Shown here: positions 58,801 to 61,681 of the stretch, one piece after another
Layout of the letters: each line of letters opens with the position of its first letter
How positions within the stretch are numbered: position 1 is the stretch's first letter
Assembly: GCA_002633005.1 (NCBI GenBank)
Contig: NMRA01000380.1
Location: forward strand, 369,131 to 433,130
Length of the DNA: 64,000 nucleotides
Source of the DNA: Phoronis australis
Taxonomy: Eukaryota > Phoronida > Phoronidae
Reading direction: 5' to 3'
Program-made: the position numbers and the translations under genes
The notes under the pieces: model-generated
Told to the model about the DNA's origin: nothing
Databases searched by the model: none
What the model saw: only the letters and a program-made list of their open reading frames with translations

Positions 58801-61502
58801 ATGAAAATCATGAGTCATGTTTGAAATGCACAGAGACAAGTCATATATTAAAAAATGTTGAGCCACCTTTAAAAACTTTGGTCTGGCCTGAGCTAAGCTG
58901 AAAAATAAACATTTTTTTTACATGTAAGTGTTACATCGCACACGGCTGAGTCAGAATTCATGACCTGAACCACAGCGCGAAGCTCAAGTTCTCGACTCTC
59001 GTGTCTGGCCTGGCCAAGCACATATTAATACTCATTACAACGGCAGACACTCGTAAAACAATGATGAGTTAAACAAAGAAAAGGACCACTGTTGTTTAAT
59101 TCTACAATAGTTACCATTAATAAAATGATCGCCGCAGACTCTTGAGCTCTTGGTCGGTTCATCTTTGCGCCCTATGTTTGCCAACCACAACCTCCGTCGT
59201 TCCTCGGTTAACTTTCGAGTGAATTCTCCCTCATGAAGCCTAATCGTAGGAATCGAATGGAATGATCTCTTCATCTTACCGTCATTGCGGTTTGAACAAC
59301 CTCGAACCCAACAGGAATGCACCATTTTGCAAGATTAATTGAAAACACTTCACCCACAGAATACACACAGCCTCACGTACACAACCCCGAAGCTTGCCTC
59401 TAAAGATGGCCGACGGCAACGAAGTGCCCGTATGAATGACGTCACGCGAAAACTAAGTATACTGAAAAGTGGTTGACACATCAGTTGCATTGTGGGTAAT
59501 TACCTAAGTATAAGAGTGACACCGAGAGAGGTTGCCCATAAATACTCACTGGATAGGCCACTTCAATGGTGGTCAAACATTCACAAGCAGTCGATCGCAG
59601 AGTTCGGTCGCAGCCATTGTTAACTTTGGCAACAACCGTCAACAGGACATTCACAAAATTGATAAACAACACAATTTCACCAGTTACCTATAAAATACAA
59701 ACGAGTTCAGTGATATGCATTTGCCCAAAACGTCCAACAAATTAATTTGCAAATTATATCCGGAATTCGTCAGTTTTATAAACTAGTCATGTCAACATCC
59801 AATAAATTCATTTAAAAATTTAACAGAAAAGTGGGACAAAATTCCAATCTCATTGCATAACATTGTAGATGGACTTTAGCTTTGCAGGTGGAAAACCAGC
59901 ATAAGGTCTAGGAAGCCTCAGGAAATTGCTGTTGTGCAGTAGAAGGTTACAGGCCTGGGTACTGTATGGACATTTGGCTAGTAGCATGCATAAAAACCAA
60001 GCCACCAAAAATACACAAATTTGAAGCATTCAGTGAATAGAAATGGAAGATTTTTAAATTGAGCTAAAAAATATATAATTAATTCATATTTTTCAACTAA
60101 CAAAATTGAGTTGTGAATTCGGCTTGCTTCTATTCATTCTGGTTTTTTTCTTCAAACTTAACCAATCATAACCTTACAGTGTCTAGCACAGAAGGGAATT
60201 CAAAATGTCTCCCTTTTACAAAAGGCCAATGGCAACAGGAGTCACCAGTATCACGTGTTCAGTCAACCATGTTAGGTGGCAAGTCTTATGCCAACCTCAA
60301 CCCACCTCTTTCACGCATTCAGACATTAGAACACAATCACCTGAGCTGAGTTATGAGAAAAGTGGCAAAGAACAATACATCAGCATGTAATTGTCTAGCT
60401 GGCAAACATTTTGGCATCATGGTAACTTTGAAGTAAAATACAAGCACCTCGCTAAACTTGTCATCGTTTAAATTGTCAGTCTACTTAAGTAGTCACTTTT
60501 TCTTGGTCCCGATTACTCGCAGATTCAGCTACATGTAAAAGTTTGTGGTCAAGTACCCTAAAAAAATAAATTCTATTTAAGTCATCATTATCTCATCATT
60601 CAAAAGCGGAATCTGTCCTGACACTTGTGTGCAAAATTTTCCCAGTAAGTCGTCACCAATGGCCTTGTGCCGTCATGCATATTCATAACAAGTACGATTG
60701 TGACGGCTTGAGTTCACGTAAAGTAGCCCTCATAGTAACAAGAAATGTTGCAAACAGCAGTCAAAGTCAAACTTCACTCGTATAAAATACGTAGTCTCCA
60801 AAGCAACCTCAGTCATCAACAATGAAACTAAATTCAAAATGAATATCATGACAAAAACAACCTTTATCTAAACTTATCAATCCACACATTTTTTTCATCA
60901 GAAATCAATGATGTGGAAATTGATATACCCAACCACCATCGCTATGCCAATTCATGTATATCGCACCTAAGTTGTCAAAACAACTTGACAGAACTTATCA
61001 CTTGGAAAAGTCATCGCTTTTTCCGCAGTCTTGAAGATGACAAGTTAAGCAAGGCCACTTTTTACCTAAGTTGTCAAAACAACTTGACAGAACTTATCAC
61101 TTGGAAAAGTCATCGCTTTTTTCGCAGTCTTGAAGATGACAAGTTATGCGAGGCCACTTTTACTGACAACATACCACAGCAGCAGTGAAGAATAGCAGCA
61201 TGGGTGCTCAGCATCGTGGGTAAAATATGTGGTATTTCGAAACAGTACAATTAATCATTATTATAGACAGCACTCACAAGTTGATCTGAAGTAATCAACA
61301 GGTTGGTGATGGTGACCAAGATTTGACCCATATAGCAGATGTTGGTGGCTCCATCTGGTGACATCTGAAGGAAGATATCCTGGAGTGAGGCTGTCACTTG
61401 TTCTACACAGTTTGGAGTAGAACAGAGGAGAGAGCTGTACTCTTGTATCAAACCCAGCAGGTGGATCTTGGTCTGCACAGCAACCGTGTCTAAACACAGT
61501 GC
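19670..61502 (-). CDS. AP5B1: AP5B1, AP-5 adaptor complex beta subunit (gene span, 22 exons)
   Basis: Twenty-two minus-strand exons, listed below, join in phase to give about 875 residues, close to the usual AP5B1 length of about 880. AP5B1 is the large beta subunit of AP-5, which with AP5Z1, AP5M1 and AP5S1 and the partners SPG11/SPG15 acts in retrieval from late endosomes and lysosomes. Family hallmarks in order: [36 protein letters not shown], a helical solenoid, then the C-terminal [20 protein letters not shown] and [12 protein letters not shown]. The N-terminal exon, perhaps 45 residues, is not visible and should lie beyond 64000. Introns carry a nested opposite-strand gene (34.2-39.8 kb), an intact ISL2EU transposon (53.1-59.5 kb) and several other elements. 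Identification is from recognised family patterns, not from an alignment. Confidence 0.88.
20490..20560 (-). repeat. Possible tRNA-derived SINE fragment
   Basis: On the minus strand, GAGCAACTAAAACGTTACGC, a spacer, then AGGTCGTGAATTTGAGTCCC resembles the D-arm/A-box and B-box of SINE heads. It does not fold as a tRNA. It lies in the last AP5B1 introns. Confidence 0.3.
20877..20983 (-). CDS. AP5B1: AP5B1 exon
   Basis: 107 bp, phase 2 in and 1 out, acceptor TTTCATTTACAG and donor AAAAG|GTATGA. It encodes [20 protein letters not shown], then [11 protein letters not shown], a family segment with a Trp and the L..F.V motif. Confidence 0.85.
21875..22042 (-). CDS. AP5B1: AP5B1 exon
   Basis: 168 bp, phase 2 in and out. 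It holds the most diagnostic C-terminal block: [20 protein letters not shown], then [11 protein letters not shown] and LFSLLWEN, equivalent to TTSTGLTC...L....VNFADLFLPFP and LW.S in vertebrate AP5B1. Donor AATAG|GTAATG. Confidence 0.92.
22315..22500. repeat. Dispersed repeat (AAATTTGGCTAACTT family), second copy
   Basis: TCAAATTTGGCTAACTTAGG, TATCTCAGAAATG, CACTTTTGCGTGAGGG in the same order as at 13530. It lies in an AP5B1 intron. Confidence 0.6.
22661..22721 (-). CDS. AP5B1: AP5B1 exon
   Basis: 61 bp, phase 1 in and 2 out, acceptor GTTAATGTTTTAG and donor [30 protein letters not shown] matches the family pattern with VP..CPG...P...L. Confidence 0.83.
23891..23926 (-). CDS. AP5B1: AP5B1 micro-exon (36 bp)
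   Basis: The smallest exon, phase 1 in and out: acceptor GCTGTTCTTTCAG, donor GAAG|GTAAGTGA. It encodes [11 protein letters not shown]. Both splice sites are strong and the phase fits both neighbours. Confidence 0.75.
24523..24601 (-). CDS. AP5B1: AP5B1 exon
   Basis: 79 bp, phase 0 in and 1 out. [20 protein letters not shown] corresponds to the family motif LEPIYSLELRFRVE. Donor AAAA|GTAAGC. Confidence 0.85.
24640..24730 (-). repeat. Possible tRNA-derived SINE fragment
   Basis: On the minus strand, CTAGCACGTCGCACTGTGAG is followed by GGTCAAGATGCGCCGGTTCGACTCC, with a good B-box (GGTTCGACTCC) at the right spacing from an A-box-like segment. It is just upstream (minus strand) of the AP5B1 exon at 24523-24601. 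Confidence 0.4.
24994..25138 (-). CDS. AP5B1: AP5B1 exon
   Basis: 145 bp, phase 2 in and 0 out, acceptor GTTATGGTTGCAG and donor TTTG|GTAAGG. It encodes [14 protein letters not shown], then [16 protein letters not shown] and IKLSYQIAL. The end corresponds to the PVLKLQ strand that begins the appendage-like region. Confidence 0.8.
26471..26537 (-). CDS. AP5B1: AP5B1 exon
   Basis: 67 bp, phase 1 in and 2 out, acceptor TGGTTCATTTCAG and donor CAAAG|GTATGG. It encodes [20 protein letters not shown], another linker-like segment ahead of the C-terminal domain. Confidence 0.75.
28213..28282 (-). CDS. AP5B1: AP5B1 exon
   Basis: 70 bp, phase 0 in and 1 out, acceptor CTTGATTATTGCAG and donor GCAG|GTATGG. 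It encodes [20 protein letters not shown], a Gly/Ser/Thr-rich linker region before the C-terminal beta domain. Confidence 0.75.
30216..30322 (-). CDS. AP5B1: AP5B1 exon
   Basis: 107 bp, phase 1 in and 0 out, acceptor TATTTTTGCAG and donor [29 protein letters not shown] followed by [11 protein letters not shown] matches the family pattern LVDLLQVLA..LED..GRDHA.LYY.LL. Confidence 0.9.
30375..30443 (-). CDS. AP5B1: AP5B1 exon, tentative
   Basis: 69 bp with donor CAAG|GTATTC, phase 1 out, which joins the strong exon at 30216-30322. It encodes [20 protein letters not shown]. The acceptor used here keeps phase 1 with the tentative exon at 33714; the better acceptor 7 bp upstream (CTTTCACTACAG) would need a phase 0 partner. 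Confidence 0.55.
31226..31631. mobile_element. Inverted-repeat element of about 400 bp, GTTAAC/GCCC-rich
   Basis: The left end TATACCGTACTCGTCCGGGT is a diverged inverted match to the right end TAATCCAGATGAGTATACAG. The inside is full of CCCGC / TTAACGC motifs (GTTAACGCTC, GGGCGTTAACCC, TTAACGCCCC) shared with the small element at 18707 and the remnants at 58.1 and 63.0 kb. There is no coding frame. Confidence 0.6.
31632..33713. other. AP5B1 intron, no gene seen
   Basis: Apart from a 28 bp minisatellite at 32564-32665, I see no exon, RNA gene or clear element in this stretch. Confidence 0.5.
32564..32665. repeat. Minisatellite, 28 bp unit x about 3.6
   Basis: The unit AACTGTAATGTTTAATTGCC plus AAGCCTAA repeats at exactly 28 bp spacing (starts near 32564, 32592, 32620, 32648) with few substitutions, for example TATAATT and TTACTT variants. 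Confidence 0.9.
33714..33768 (-). CDS. AP5B1: AP5B1 exon, tentative
   Basis: 55 bp, phase 0 in and 1 out. It encodes [18 protein letters not shown], which resembles the TLNFLQAAAAHC...L segment expected at this position, and the sequence is locally GC-richer than its flanks. The acceptor (CAGTTGGCAG) is acceptable, but the only usable donor (ATCC|GTTTGC) is poor, and the frame hits a stop shortly after. The exon is supported by position, phase and similarity rather than by splice strength. Confidence 0.5.
34214..34337 (+). CDS. Nested gene, exon 1: signal-anchor segment
   Basis: ATG at 34214 opens 41 codons ending at donor GCAG|GTAGGT (phase 1). The peptide has a basic start (MKTSTRRC) followed by one long hydrophobic stretch, [20 protein letters not shown], residues 9-28 and a little beyond. 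The topology would be a short cytosolic tail and a type II anchor, or a signal peptide. The gene lies wholly inside an AP5B1 intron on the opposite strand. I do not recognise the family. Confidence 0.65.
34590..34781 (+). CDS. Nested gene, exon 2: Cys-containing segment
   Basis: Acceptor GGGTTTACAG (phase 1) and donor CCAATAA|GTGAGT (phase 1) bound 63 full codons. The phases match both neighbours. The peptide carries five cysteines ([20 protein letters not shown], then YAPCTT and LFQCTTQLP), as in a small disulphide-bonded extracellular domain. An alternative acceptor 9 bp upstream also keeps phase. No known fold is recognised. Confidence 0.6.
34782..36943. other. Intron, no further gene seen
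   Basis: Open frames here (for example 34725-35219 minus) overlap the nested exon or have no coding signature. One fragment near 34388-34440, just before this stretch, belongs to the dispersed TTTCACCT...CAATATGGC family. Confidence 0.4.
37193..37206 (+). promoter_or_regulatory. CTCF-like motif (CCACTAGATGGCGC)
   Basis: This exactly fits the known CTCF core CCASYAGRKGGCRS. It is the first of the series in the 36.9-39.0 kb element; 37601-37614 (CCACCAGGTGGCGC) and 37740-37753 (CCACTAGGGGGCAC) fit equally well. Binding is inferred only, from the consensus. Confidence 0.45.
37193..38640. repeat. Tandem array, monomer about 145 bp, higher-order unit about 435 bp
   Basis: Three kinds of monomer alternate. 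One carries TCACTAGGAGGCGCCACAGT, one GGCCACTAGGTGGTGCAAA, one GCCACTAGGGGGCACACCAG. The motif starts are near 37193, 37308, 37449, 37601, 37740, 37887, 38037, 38179, 38324, 38482 and 38627. From the third copy on, spacing is 139-158 bp. Text between motifs is also conserved every third monomer (for example ATCATATAAATACACTTACT and GATCCTGCAAACGGTTTAGG). Confidence 0.85.
39443..39792 (+). CDS. Nested gene, exon 3: Thr/Ser-rich tail
   Basis: Acceptor TTGAATAATTTCAG (phase 1) leads into 115 residues and a TAA. The start is a run of threonines ([15 protein letters not shown], with the first residue depending on the exon joined), and the rest is rich in Thr, Ser and Asn with several N-x-S/T sequons (for example NQT). 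This is typical of an O-glycosylated mucin-like stalk. The assembled protein is about 221 residues: anchor, Cys segment, mucin-like tail. AATAAA signals occur downstream near 40111 and 40363. Confidence 0.65.
40790..41035. repeat. Second copy of the ATCGAAGTTAA repeat
   Basis: Shares the ordered motifs described for 12690-13080, with much internal divergence. It lies in an intron of AP5B1, downstream of the nested plus-strand gene. Confidence 0.5.
41413..41661 (+). CDS. Possible exon paralogous to nested-gene exon 2
   Basis: The 3' part of an open frame ending in TAG at 41659-41661 encodes [20 protein letters not shown], then [13 protein letters not shown] and [11 protein letters not shown]. 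The GTT...CTT context resembles [14 protein letters not shown] of the exon at 34590-34781, and the Cys-rich, Gln-rich character is shared. A possible phase 1 acceptor (TGTCCTGGTAG) would let it splice from that exon's donor as an alternative last exon. It is equally possible that this is a decayed duplicate or chance. Confidence 0.3.
   Translation: MVGQDTLTYGKQFTSCLPVTMVTQNCVTQQLLQKVDCCLKNTIDGTTFKNCTTMTQRQHAVIMSGEQLNVFGRCTKCEPQQL
42151..42286 (-). CDS. AP5B1: AP5B1 exon
   Basis: 136 bp, phase 2 in and 0 out, acceptor ATTTTTTGTTCTCCAG and donor [32 protein letters not shown] corresponds to the family PLKVVLRQVV...PG segment. This acceptor was chosen over one 14 bp downstream because only it keeps phase with the preceding exon. 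Confidence 0.83.
43735..45250. repeat. Degenerate array related to the 37-38.6 kb monomers
   Basis: Motifs GCACTAGGGGGCACAG (43744), TCACTAGAAGGTGCAC (44036), GACTAGGTGGCG (about 44147), CCACTAGGGGGCACAC (44658) and CCACTAGGAGGCACGC (44953) are embedded in text parallel to the 37 kb array (AAAGATC..., GGTTTAGGAGA..., CATCCAAAAGTCGTC). It also contains the lead-in GCAACGCAAACATTGTGCAT near 44098 seen at 37120 and 14700. Divergence is much higher than at 37 kb. It lies in an AP5B1 intron. Confidence 0.75.
45445..45534 (-). CDS. AP5B1: AP5B1 exon
   Basis: 90 bp, phase 2 in and out, acceptor ATTTTTAG and donor [33 protein letters not shown] matches the conserved helix ending HF.DLLD in vertebrate AP5B1. 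An alternative acceptor 8 bp downstream would give an early stop. Confidence 0.85.
46104..46260 (-). CDS. AP5B1: AP5B1 exon
   Basis: 157 bp, phase 1 in and phase 2 out, acceptor CCAATATTTTCAG and donor GAAAG|GTAGGAAG. It encodes [18 protein letters not shown], then [18 protein letters not shown], matching the family helix rich in Phe/Leu before the PHF.D.L motif. Confidence 0.85.
46993..47128 (-). CDS. AP5B1: AP5B1 exon
   Basis: Forty-five codons plus one base (phase 1 end). Acceptor CTCTTGTATGTCAG, donor CAAG|GTATAC. It contains [19 protein letters not shown], a solenoid helix pair. Confidence 0.85.
47611..47754 (-). CDS. AP5B1: AP5B1 exon
   Basis: Forty-eight codons, phase 0 to 0, donor [32 protein letters not shown] and ECLLYLEWI align with the AFG.ALF...E..LL.RL and LFYLH segments of AP5B1. 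Confidence 0.88.
47876..48095. repeat. Minisatellite, unit about 43 bp x 5
   Basis: Five units share ACAATTTGGGCTCACAACTA followed by ATCACGCTACTATGTTGGGA with small changes. Overlapping open frames on both strands in this stretch are by-products of the repeat. Confidence 0.9.
48345..48415. repeat. Short hairpin repeat (TTTTGAGAATCA / TGGTTCTCAAA)
   Basis: GATTTTGAGAATCAATTTGA faces TGGTTCTCAAACTG in inverted orientation, with CTGTTATTCAGTGG in the loop. A second copy of the same layout is at 52600-52700. It resembles a tiny MITE. Confidence 0.5.
48452..48526 (-). CDS. AP5B1: AP5B1 exon
   Basis: Twenty-five codons, phase 0 to 0, acceptor TTTTTTTCTTTGTTCCAG and donor CTCAAG|GTAAGAAC. It encodes [10 protein letters not shown] then [11 protein letters not shown], equivalent to the family helix pair LFKPQLVRLL / LLHAMLALK. 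Confidence 0.88.
49280..49442 (+). other. Possible antisense 5' exon and promoter inside an AP5B1 intron
   Basis: A locally GC-richer, CpG-containing stretch includes TGTCACGTGACG (E-box/CRE-like) and ends at a consensus donor, GTGCAAG|GTGAGTAC. Short ATG frames in it stop quickly. It reads like a non-coding first exon on the plus strand, but no downstream exon was found. Confidence 0.25.
50257..50295. repeat. Perfect 12 bp inverted repeat
   Basis: CCAAACCCCACC at 50258-50269 pairs perfectly with GGTGGGGTTTGG at 50283-50294 across a 13 bp loop. The arms are GC-rich in an AT-rich setting. No associated gene was found. Confidence 0.7.
50832..51047 (-). CDS. AP5B1: AP5B1 exon
   Basis: Seventy-two codons, phase 0 to 0, acceptor TTCTCTTTGTGCAG and donor TCA|GTAGGT. 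A charged linker is followed by [19 protein letters not shown] and a hydrophobic helix, corresponding to the family segment before the LFK motif. The donor is chosen because it keeps phase with the next exon. Confidence 0.85.
51496..51681 (-). CDS. AP5B1: AP5B1 exon
   Basis: Sixty-two codons, phase 0 to 0, acceptor TTATCTTCCCTTCAG and donor CAAG|GTATGC. It contains [13 protein letters not shown], matching the conserved L.LALRN helix of the family. It is the first exon after the transposon-bearing intron. Confidence 0.88.
52600..52700. repeat. Hairpin element of about 100 bp (MITE-like)
   Basis: Outer arms GTCTAATATAAAGTGCCCGA and GGGCATATTATATCAGAC and inner arms ATTTTGAGAATCAG and CTGGTTCTCAAAAT are inverted. 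The related copy at 48345-48415 keeps the inner arms. Confidence 0.6.
53100..53170. repeat. Left terminal inverted repeat and TA target duplication
   Basis: TA at 53100-53101, terminal block from 53102, and a highly conserved subterminal block at 53150-53170 containing CCATCTTTA. The region between the two blocks is not conserved with the other end, so the end is bipartite. It lies 44 bp upstream of the SWIM-YqaJ start codon. Confidence 0.8.
53214..53798 (+). CDS. Transposon SWIM-YqaJ protein, exon 1 (SWIM zinc finger)
   Basis: ATG at 53214, 195 codons, donor TCAAAG|GTAAAT (phase 0). A longer open frame upstream lacks a better ATG. Residues 146-172 form a SWIM finger: CxC at C149 and C151, then CxH at C159 and H161 ([20 protein letters not shown]). 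SWIM fingers bind DNA or protein and are common in transposon proteins. The N-terminal part is mostly helical and contains no other motif I recognise. It joins in phase to 54408-55454, for a 543-residue protein. Confidence 0.88.
54408..55454 (+). CDS. Transposon SWIM-YqaJ protein, exon 2 (YqaJ/lambda-exonuclease nuclease)
   Basis: Acceptor CTTCTCATTTCAG (phase 0), 348 residues and TAA-class stop at 55452-55454. The YqaJ domain spans roughly residues 330-515 of the joined protein. [12 protein letters not shown] is the start, E383 lies in [14 protein letters not shown]424 in GASPDG, and E438 and K440 in VIIEIKCPF, together forming the PD-(D/E)xK metal-dependent nuclease site. [13 protein letters not shown] follows as the usual Gln motif. 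All catalytic positions are present, so the nuclease is predicted active. A role in processing ends or excision gaps during transposition is inference. The stop lies 547 bp from the convergent transposase stop. Confidence 0.9.
   Translation, partial: VNYKPVKDIDFRSAKQLKRTFDGAFGCPQPTPKMKKCPQVEDPSSEELTKFFQDMKDCGKKPVVLAVVPGFSDDFRPISLSKKYPKVLSELYDETLAAAQQSTVLDQCDMIFKSISVTNQEVVNCEEDTRLQAATKQWFRFRAGRITASKAKAVCRTSLKNPAKSLIRDICYPNSKPFKTAATTWGCEHEKKARDDYLEIMKANHDNFTFRNSGLVISTEYPFMGASPDGVATCDCCGDVIIEIKCPFCHKDKIIDDSVDCLEIVNGELCLKRNHAYYYQVQCQLLVTGAECCDFVVWTTKDFVHERILHDTEFTQQMVNDCSLFFKKVILPELVAKLYSRTQTVSVQ
56002..57163 (-). CDS. Transposase, exon 3 (DDE domain, IS5/PIF-Harbinger-like)
   Basis: Acceptor CCTTTGTAG (phase 2 in), 386 residues and TAA at 56002-56004. 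An N-terminal coiled-coil-like stretch ([20 protein letters not shown]) precedes a helix-turn-helix-like region ([20 protein letters not shown]). The RNase H-fold triad is visible: D323 in [16 protein letters not shown]398 in [11 protein letters not shown] and E445 in [12 protein letters not shown] (numbering of the joined 498-residue protein). The WSNYKHHNT and [13 protein letters not shown] motifs are typical of THAP-associated IS5-like transposases. No frameshift or stop was found. Confidence 0.92.
57489..58069. repeat. Tandem duplication in the transposon, copy 1
   Basis: Matches 58071-58813 at an offset of 744 bp with near-identity (one AGTTCAA versus AGTGCAA difference seen). The two copies meet at a single N (58070), pointing to alleles kept side by side by the assembler. 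Confidence 0.9.
57760..57883 (-). CDS. Transposase, exon 2 (second copy in duplicated segment)
   Basis: Identical in protein to 58504-58627, with the same splice sites. Splicing both copies in series would break the frame (phase 2 out, phase 1 in), so only one can be used. The copy is most likely an unmerged allele at the contig join N at 58070. Confidence 0.85.
58071..58813. repeat. Tandem duplication in the transposon, copy 2
   Basis: Relative to copy 1, it has an insertion of about 159 bp at 58086-58244 flanked by TTA on both sides. The insert contains GGGCGTTAACCCGAG and GGGTGGCC, so it is related to the 18.7 and 31.2 kb elements. This would be an allelic difference: a small element inserted in one haplotype of the transposon. 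Confidence 0.85.
58504..58627 (-). CDS. Transposase, exon 2 (copy adjacent to exon 1)
   Basis: 124 bp, phase 1 in and 2 out, acceptor TACCATTTTAG and donor TTAAAAG|GTACGT. The peptide [20 protein letters not shown] carries the NPDW.P.L.LG motif that follows the THAP domain in this transposase type. It joins in phase with exon 1 (59115) and exon 3 (57163). An identical exon lies at 57760-57883. Confidence 0.88.
58940..59010 (-). repeat. Possible tRNA-derived SINE fragment in transposase intron 1
   Basis: On the minus strand GAGCTTCGCGCTGTGGTTCA, then GGTCATGAATTCTGACTC, resembles the A-box/B-box layout seen near 20490. It does not fold as a tRNA. Confidence 0.25.
59115..59325 (-). CDS. Transposase, exon 1 (THAP zinc finger)
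   Basis: ATG at 59325, 70 codons plus one base, donor AATG|GTAACT (phase 1). The THAP domain is nearly complete within it. C5 and C10 lie in [11 protein letters not shown], followed by [25 protein letters not shown], and the second half of the C2CH site, CGDH, near residues 64-67. THAP domains bind the transposon ends in related elements such as P. Confidence 0.92.
59390..59461. repeat. Right terminal inverted repeat and TA target duplication
   Basis: This is the inverted counterpart of 53100-53170, with a subterminal block at 59390-59410, a terminal block ending at 59459 and TA at 59460-59461. The transposase start codon (59325) lies 134 bp inside the end. Confidence 0.8.
59550..59687 (-). 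CDS. AP5B1: AP5B1 exon
   Basis: Forty-six codons in phase 0, between acceptor TATTTTATAG and donor CCA|GTGAGTA. It contains [17 protein letters not shown], the most recognisable N-terminal motif of the family (TACECL followed by an acidic residue and YP/PG). The right end of the ISL2EU transposon is only 91 bp downstream of this exon's donor side. Confidence 0.9.
60966..61163. repeat. Direct tandem duplication, 99 bp unit x 2
   Basis: The unit starting CCTAAGTTGTCAAAACAACT and ending AAGCAAGGCCACTTTTTA repeats once with three or so differences. Because 99 is divisible by three, a plus-strand frame (60913-61188) stays open through both copies, but I see no splice sites or homology to support a gene. 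It lies in an AP5B1 intron. Confidence 0.85.
61278..61502 (-). CDS. AP5B1: AP5B1 exon (first visible)
   Basis: Acceptor TTTTTTACTTCAG, 75 codons in phase 0, donor CTT|GTGAGTGC. The peptide runs from [10 protein letters not shown] through [16 protein letters not shown] to LLITSDQL and matches the first conserved helices of AP5B1. The exon before it is outside the window; the 2.2 kb transposon at 61682-63856 lies in the intervening intron. Confidence 0.88.
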
Positions 61503-61681
61503 CTGAAGTAAAAAATTCTAAATTAAATTTAATTTAATTCTCCCACAACTGCCAATTCAAAAGGTAATTGTTACTATCACCAGTAGGGTGTTTCTCAAAG
61601 ACCTTTGGCTAAAAACCAGTCTACGAATGGCTTAGGCTGTTTCATGAAATCCGGCTAAGGCTAAGTCACAGAAATCTGTAT

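Larger units (their letters stand above)
53102..59459. mobile_element. ISL2EU-type DNA transposon, complete (6358 bp)
   Basis: The element is bounded by TA on both sides (53100-53101, 59460-59461). Inverted ends are TACATAGTTTTCTCGT on the left and, reverse-complemented, TACTTAGTTTTCGCGT on the right. A second inverted block sits 48-49 bp inside each end: GCCATCTTTAAAGGCAAGCT at 53150 faces its inverse at 59390-59410 with one mismatch in 21. Two convergent spliced genes fill it: SWIM-YqaJ protein (plus) and THAP-DDE transposase (minus). From memory, this two-protein set and TA duplications are the signature of the ISL2EU superfamily of IS5-like eukaryotic transposons. All frames are open, so the insertion is young. 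It sits in an AP5B1 intron in which the host exon at 59550 is 91 bp away. Confidence 0.88.
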
